NCBI GenBank assembly: GCA_023406225.1
Contig: JAEXWS010000134.1
Span: 1 to 7,543, forward strand
Origin: Bacillota bacterium
Lineage (GTDB): Bacteria > Bacillota > Clostridia > Oscillospirales > Oscillospiraceae
Direction of reading: 5' to 3'
Length of the DNA: 7,543 bases
This document shows, piece after piece, positions 4,888-7,543 of this stretch; position 1 is the stretch's first letter; every line of letters starts with the position of its first letter. The notes under the pieces are model-generated. The model was not told the origin of the DNA. It did not search any database and worked only from the letters and a program-made list of their open reading frames with translations. The translations under genes were made by a program, and so were the position numbers.

Positions 4888-5693
4888 GGCGGCGGCGGCG
4901 CCTTGCGGCGCTCGGCGCGTGCGCGCTCGTGCTTGCCGCGGGCCTGGACGCACGGCTCCGGACCGTGACGTATCCGGTGGTTTCCGACAAGGTCACGGAG
5001 CGGGTCACGCTGGCGGTTTTGACGGACCTCCACAGTTGCGGTTACGGCAAGGGACAGTCCGCGCTGCTGGACGCGGCGTCCGCCCGGAGCCCCGACGCGG
5101 TGCTATTGGCGGGGGACATCGTGGACGACAAACTGCCGGAGGAAAACGCCTGGACGGCGGTATCCGCCCTGGCGGCGGCGTATCCCACGTTTTATGTCAC
5201 CGGGAACCACGAGTATTGGAGCGGAGAGGCGGACCGCATCTGCGGGGAGATGAAAGCCCTGGGCGTCACGGTCCTGCGGGGAGAGACGGCCCGCATCTCC
5301 GTCCGGGGACAGACCCTGCTGCTGGGCGGCGTGGACGACCCGGAATTCGGAGACGGCGGGCAGTTGGAGCGGATCGGCGGGACTTTGGACGGCGAGGTGT
5401 TCTCCATCCTGCTGGCCCACCGGCCGGAGGAGATCCGGCGCTATCTGGAATACCCCTTCGACCTGGTCGTATCCGGCCACGCCCACGGCGGACAGTGGCG
5501 CATCCCCCGCGTTTTGAACGGGCTGTTGGCTCCAAACCAGGGGCTGCTTCCCCAATACGCCGGGGGACGGTACGACTTTGACGGGACCGTTTTTCTGGTG
5601 AGCCGGGGACTGGCTCGGGAGAGTACGAAGGTCCCCCGTCTTTTCAACCGGCCGGAGCTTGTGATCGTGGACATCGCGCCGGAGGGCGCGTGA
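4884..5693 (+). CDS. Membrane-anchored calcineurin-like metallophosphoesterase (YkuE/YaeI type)
   Basis: This 269-residue protein has an N-terminus MRRRRRLAALGACALVL, a basic stretch followed by a hydrophobic segment, fitting a signal anchor or signal peptide, so the catalytic domain probably acts outside the membrane. The full set of di-metal phosphoesterase motifs is present: TDLHS (D48, H50), GDIVDD (D78), GNHEYW (N108, H109), LAHRPE (H179) and SGHAHGGQW (H199, H201). The family usually has SGHTHGGQ; Ala replaces Thr here, while both metal-ligand histidines are kept. Relatives include B. subtilis YkuE, a Tat-exported cell-envelope enzyme, and E. coli YaeI. The substrate is not deducible. 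The GTG start at 4884 is chosen because it overlaps the ecfT stop (GTGA) and begins exactly at the signal-like segment; the same frame is open upstream but that part is the ecfT shadow. Confidence 0.85.
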   Translation: MRRRRRLAALGACALVLAAGLDARLRTVTYPVVSDKVTERVTLAVLTDLHSCGYGKGQSALLDAASARSPDAVLLAGDIVDDKLPEENAWTAVSALAAAYPTFYVTGNHEYWSGEADRICGEMKALGVTVLRGETARISVRGQTLLLGGVDDPEFGDGGQLERIGGTLDGEVFSILLAHRPEEIRRYLEYPFDLVVSGHAHGGQWRIPRVLNGLLAPNQGLLPQYAGGRYDFDGTVFLVSRGLARESTKVPRLFNRPELVIVDIAPEGA

Positions 5694-5709
5694 GAGAGGC
5701 GGGGCGGTT

Positions 5710-6588
5710 ATGGAGTGGTTTCAAAAACGCTGGACGCAGGTCCTTTCCCTGGCGCTTTGCTGCGTGCTGGCCGCGGCGCTGGTGCGGCAGGGCGTGGGGC
5801 AAAACGGTCTGCGGGAGGAGCTGGCGGAAAGCCGCGCGGAGACCGCCGCGCTTGCCGCCCGCCTGGATGCGGCCGAGGGCGCGCGGGAAGCGGCGGCGCA
5901 GAGCGGACCCGCCCGCTCGGTCCGCTTTGCGAATGCGTCCGTGAATGCGAGGGACCGGATGCTGACGGTGGAGATTCGCGCAGAGCTGCCGGACGCGCAG
6001 GAGCATCTGCCCGCCGTTGGATTTTGTCGGGTGGGGGAGCCTTACCGCATGGCCTGGAAGCAGGAGGTCCTTTTCCGGGAGGCGGACGGGGCCTGCGCGC
6101 AGACCGTGACGTTCCCTTTGGACCTGGAGGGCGGATTGGAGCTGCGCCTGGAGGACGACACGGTGCTTTACAGCAGCGATTCCATGACGGCCCTGCTGCC
6201 TTTGCAGATGGAGTACGGCGGGGTCTCCTGGCACTATGACTGCCAAAGGCAGATATTTTACCTGAGCGACTGGACCGCCGTGCTGACGGACGTTTCCGGG
6301 GAGGAGGCGACGGCCGCGGACGGGGAGTTCCGGGTCTACCGGAACGGGAAGCCCGTCTTTCGGGGCCGGGAGGTCCCGGACAGCTTCTGCGTGGAGGTGG
6401 ATGGGGCGCTCCAGGACGGGAGCGCCGTTCCCTGCGCCCCCGGCGACCGGATGCGGCTGTGCTACGCCTGCACGGACGCCTTCGGCCTCCGGTATGAATT
6501 TCCCCTGATGGAAGTGCTGGCCATGCGGTGGGACGATATGGAGGCGTGCCCGCTTTCCCGCCGCCCCGCGGTGAGCTGGCCGGAATAA
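5710..6588 (+). CDS. Membrane-anchored extracytoplasmic protein of unknown function, with coiled coil
   Basis: I do not recognise this 292-residue protein. Residues 1-8 are polar and basic, 9-27 form one hydrophobic segment (VLSLALCCVLAAALV), and about 32-64 is an Ala/Glu/Arg-rich heptad-like helix (LREELAESRAETAALAARL), probably a coiled coil. Then comes a largely beta-like domain rich in aromatic and acidic residues, with eight cysteines (106, 129, 178, 227, 242, 251, 254, 280) that could form disulfides outside the cell. The topology suggests an inside N-terminus, a single anchor and an exported domain. ATG 5710 follows AGAGAGG/GGCGGGGCGG at 5693-5707. It lies 16 bp after the metallophosphoesterase and 9 bp before truA, so it shares their transcript. 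Composition matches the operon, with no sign of recent transfer. A partner or envelope-related role with the phosphoesterase is conjecture. Confidence 0.75.
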   Translation: MEWFQKRWTQVLSLALCCVLAAALVRQGVGQNGLREELAESRAETAALAARLDAAEGAREAAAQSGPARSVRFANASVNARDRMLTVEIRAELPDAQEHLPAVGFCRVGEPYRMAWKQEVLFREADGACAQTVTFPLDLEGGLELRLEDDTVLYSSDSMTALLPLQMEYGGVSWHYDCQRQIFYLSDWTAVLTDVSGEEATAADGEFRVYRNGKPVFRGREVPDSFCVEVDGALQDGSAVPCAPGDRMRLCYACTDAFGLRYEFPLMEVLAMRWDDMEACPLSRRPAVSWPE

Positions 6589-6597
6589 GGAGAGACT

Positions 6598-7353
6598 ATG
6601 CGCAACATCGCCTTGAAACTGATGTATAACGGCACCGCCTACCACGGCTGGCAGGTGCAGAAAAACGCCGTCTCCGTCTGCGAGACGCTGGAGAGGGCCC
6701 TTGAGAAGATCACCGGCGCGCCGGTGCATCTCACCGGCTGCGGCCGGACGGACGCGGGCGTTCACGCGGAGCGGTACGTGGCCAATTTCCGCACGGAGTC
6801 CCGCATCCCCGTGGACCGGCTGCCCTTCGCCATCAACACCCACACGCCGGAGGATATCGCCGTCAAGGAGGCCTATGAGGCGGCGGAGGACTTCAACGCC
6901 ATCGGCTCCTGCATCAAAAAGGAGTACACCTACCGCATTTACAACTCCCGATTCAAAAACCCGTTTTATGTCAACCGGGCGTATTTCTACCCCAAAAAGC
7001 TGGACGAGGCGTTTTTGGACCGGGCCGCCCGGCAGTTCGTGGGCACCCACGACTTTGCCGCGGTGCGCAGCGTGGGCACGGAGACGAAGTCCACCGTCCG
7101 CACGATCCACTACTGCGGCGTGACGCGAAACGGGGACCTTTTGGAATTGAAGGTCTGCGCCGACGGATTTCTGTATAACATGGTACGGGCCATCACCGGC
7201 ACGGTCCTCTACGCGGCGGAGGGAAAATTCGCCCCGGAGGATATCCCCGCCATTCTGGAGAGCGGGGACCGTACCGCCGCCGGGCCCACGGCGCCTCCCG
7301 GCGGACTGTACCTGACAAGACTGTGGTATGAGGATGAACGGCTCAATGGCTGA
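6598..7353 (+). CDS. truA: tRNA pseudouridine(38-40) synthase TruA
   Basis: This 251-residue cytosolic enzyme isomerises uridines 38, 39 and 40 in the anticodon stem of many tRNAs. Family marks are clear: YNGTAYHGWQVQ (10-21) at the N-terminus, the catalytic loop GRTDAGVHA with nucleophile D52 (equivalent to E. coli D60), the IKKEYTYRI segment (about 104-112), FVGTHDFAAV in the second half of the fold, and the C-terminal FLYNMVRAITGT. Length is normal for the family. ATG 6598 has an excellent ribosome binding site, TAAGGAG at 6586-6592, which overlaps the stop codon of the upstream gene. In many Firmicutes truA directly follows ecfT; here two genes intervene. Its 3' end overlaps the next gene by 8 bp. 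Confidence 0.97.
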   Translation: MRNIALKLMYNGTAYHGWQVQKNAVSVCETLERALEKITGAPVHLTGCGRTDAGVHAERYVANFRTESRIPVDRLPFAINTHTPEDIAVKEAYEAAEDFNAIGSCIKKEYTYRIYNSRFKNPFYVNRAYFYPKKLDEAFLDRAARQFVGTHDFAAVRSVGTETKSTVRTIHYCGVTRNGDLLELKVCADGFLYNMVRAITGTVLYAAEGKFAPEDIPAILESGDRTAAGPTAPPGGLYLTRLWYEDERLNG

Positions 7354-7543
7354 TACGACGAAGGACATCTGGAATGACGACGACGGGGAGGAGCGGGAGA
7401 AACGGCCCCACCGCCTCCGCCGGTTTCTCATCTTTTTCCTGACGCTGGTGCTGGTGCTGGGCGTGGTGCTGCTGGCCGCCTGGCGGGACGGCACCGGTTT
7501 CGACACGCTGCGGCGGTATTTTACATACGGCGGCGCGGAGGAG
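7346..7543 (+). CDS. Single-pass membrane protein, N-terminal part (3' end outside window)
   Basis: The frame runs open from ATG 7346 to the window edge (66 codons). It starts MADTTKDIWNDDDGEER, an acidic cytoplasmic head; then a basic patch RPHRLRRF; a hydrophobic segment near residues 28-48 (LIFFLTLVLVLGVVLLAAW); then RDGTGFDTLRRYFTYGG. An alternative ATG at 7334 adds four residues; 7346 is preferred because AGGA lies at 7331-7334 and 7334 itself has no usable upstream site. It overlaps truA by 8 bp and so belongs to the same operon. The layout is reminiscent of DUF5711-type clostridial proteins (N-terminal anchor plus a large extracytoplasmic domain), but too little is present to be sure. 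Confidence 0.7.
   Translation, partial: MADTTKDIWNDDDGEEREKRPHRLRRFLIFFLTLVLVLGVVLLAAWRDGTGFDTLRRYFTYGGAEE

Noticed and set aside
5644..7506. 620-codon open frame on the minus strand
   Set aside because: Antisense to the anchored protein and truA; same GC-driven shadow effect, with His/Gly/Arg-rich translation and no domain.
1..7543. CRISPR arrays, tRNA or rRNA genes
   Set aside because: No spaced direct repeats, cloverleaf-like or rRNA-like sequence was seen on either strand.

Overview
The window looks like the chromosome of a GC-rich gut Clostridia, most likely Oscillospiraceae of the Flavonifractor/Lawsonibacter/Intestinimonas type. This is inferred from the very GC-rich coding sequence (one line inside the methyltransferase gene counts 44 G/C of 60), strong GGAGG-type ribosome binding sites, the Firmicutes gene order ecfA1-ecfA2-ecfT...truA, and the protein sequences themselves. 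All real genes read on the + strand.

Region 1 (1-328) holds the 3' end of a flavodoxin-family gene and its hairpin terminator. Region 2 (329-1213) is the most unusual part: an AT-rich island of 885 bp bounded by 21/23-matching terminal inverted repeats and flanked by a perfect 8-bp direct repeat (CTGTTTGC). This is the signature of a transposed element. It encodes no transposase. Its only gene is a small multi-membrane-spanning protein of unknown function, with its own promoter and its own rho-independent terminator. It sits exactly between the upstream terminator and the promoter of the next gene, so neither neighbour is broken.

Region 3 (1229-2163) is a RlmI-like class I SAM-dependent methyltransferase with a clear sigma-A promoter. 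Region 4 (2164-2350) is a 187-bp intergenic stretch full of GC-rich palindromes.

Region 5 (2351-7543) is a tightly packed operon: ecfA1, ecfA2 and ecfT (the energizing module of a group II ECF vitamin/metal importer); then two genes that interrupt the usual ecfT-truA adjacency, a membrane-anchored YkuE/YaeI-like metallophosphoesterase and an unrecognised membrane-anchored extracytoplasmic protein; then truA (tRNA pseudouridine 38-40 synthase); then the start of another single-pass membrane protein cut by the window edge. Gaps are 18 bp or less and three junctions overlap, so the seven genes are probably co-transcribed. No substrate-binding (S) component is present, as expected of a shared group II module.
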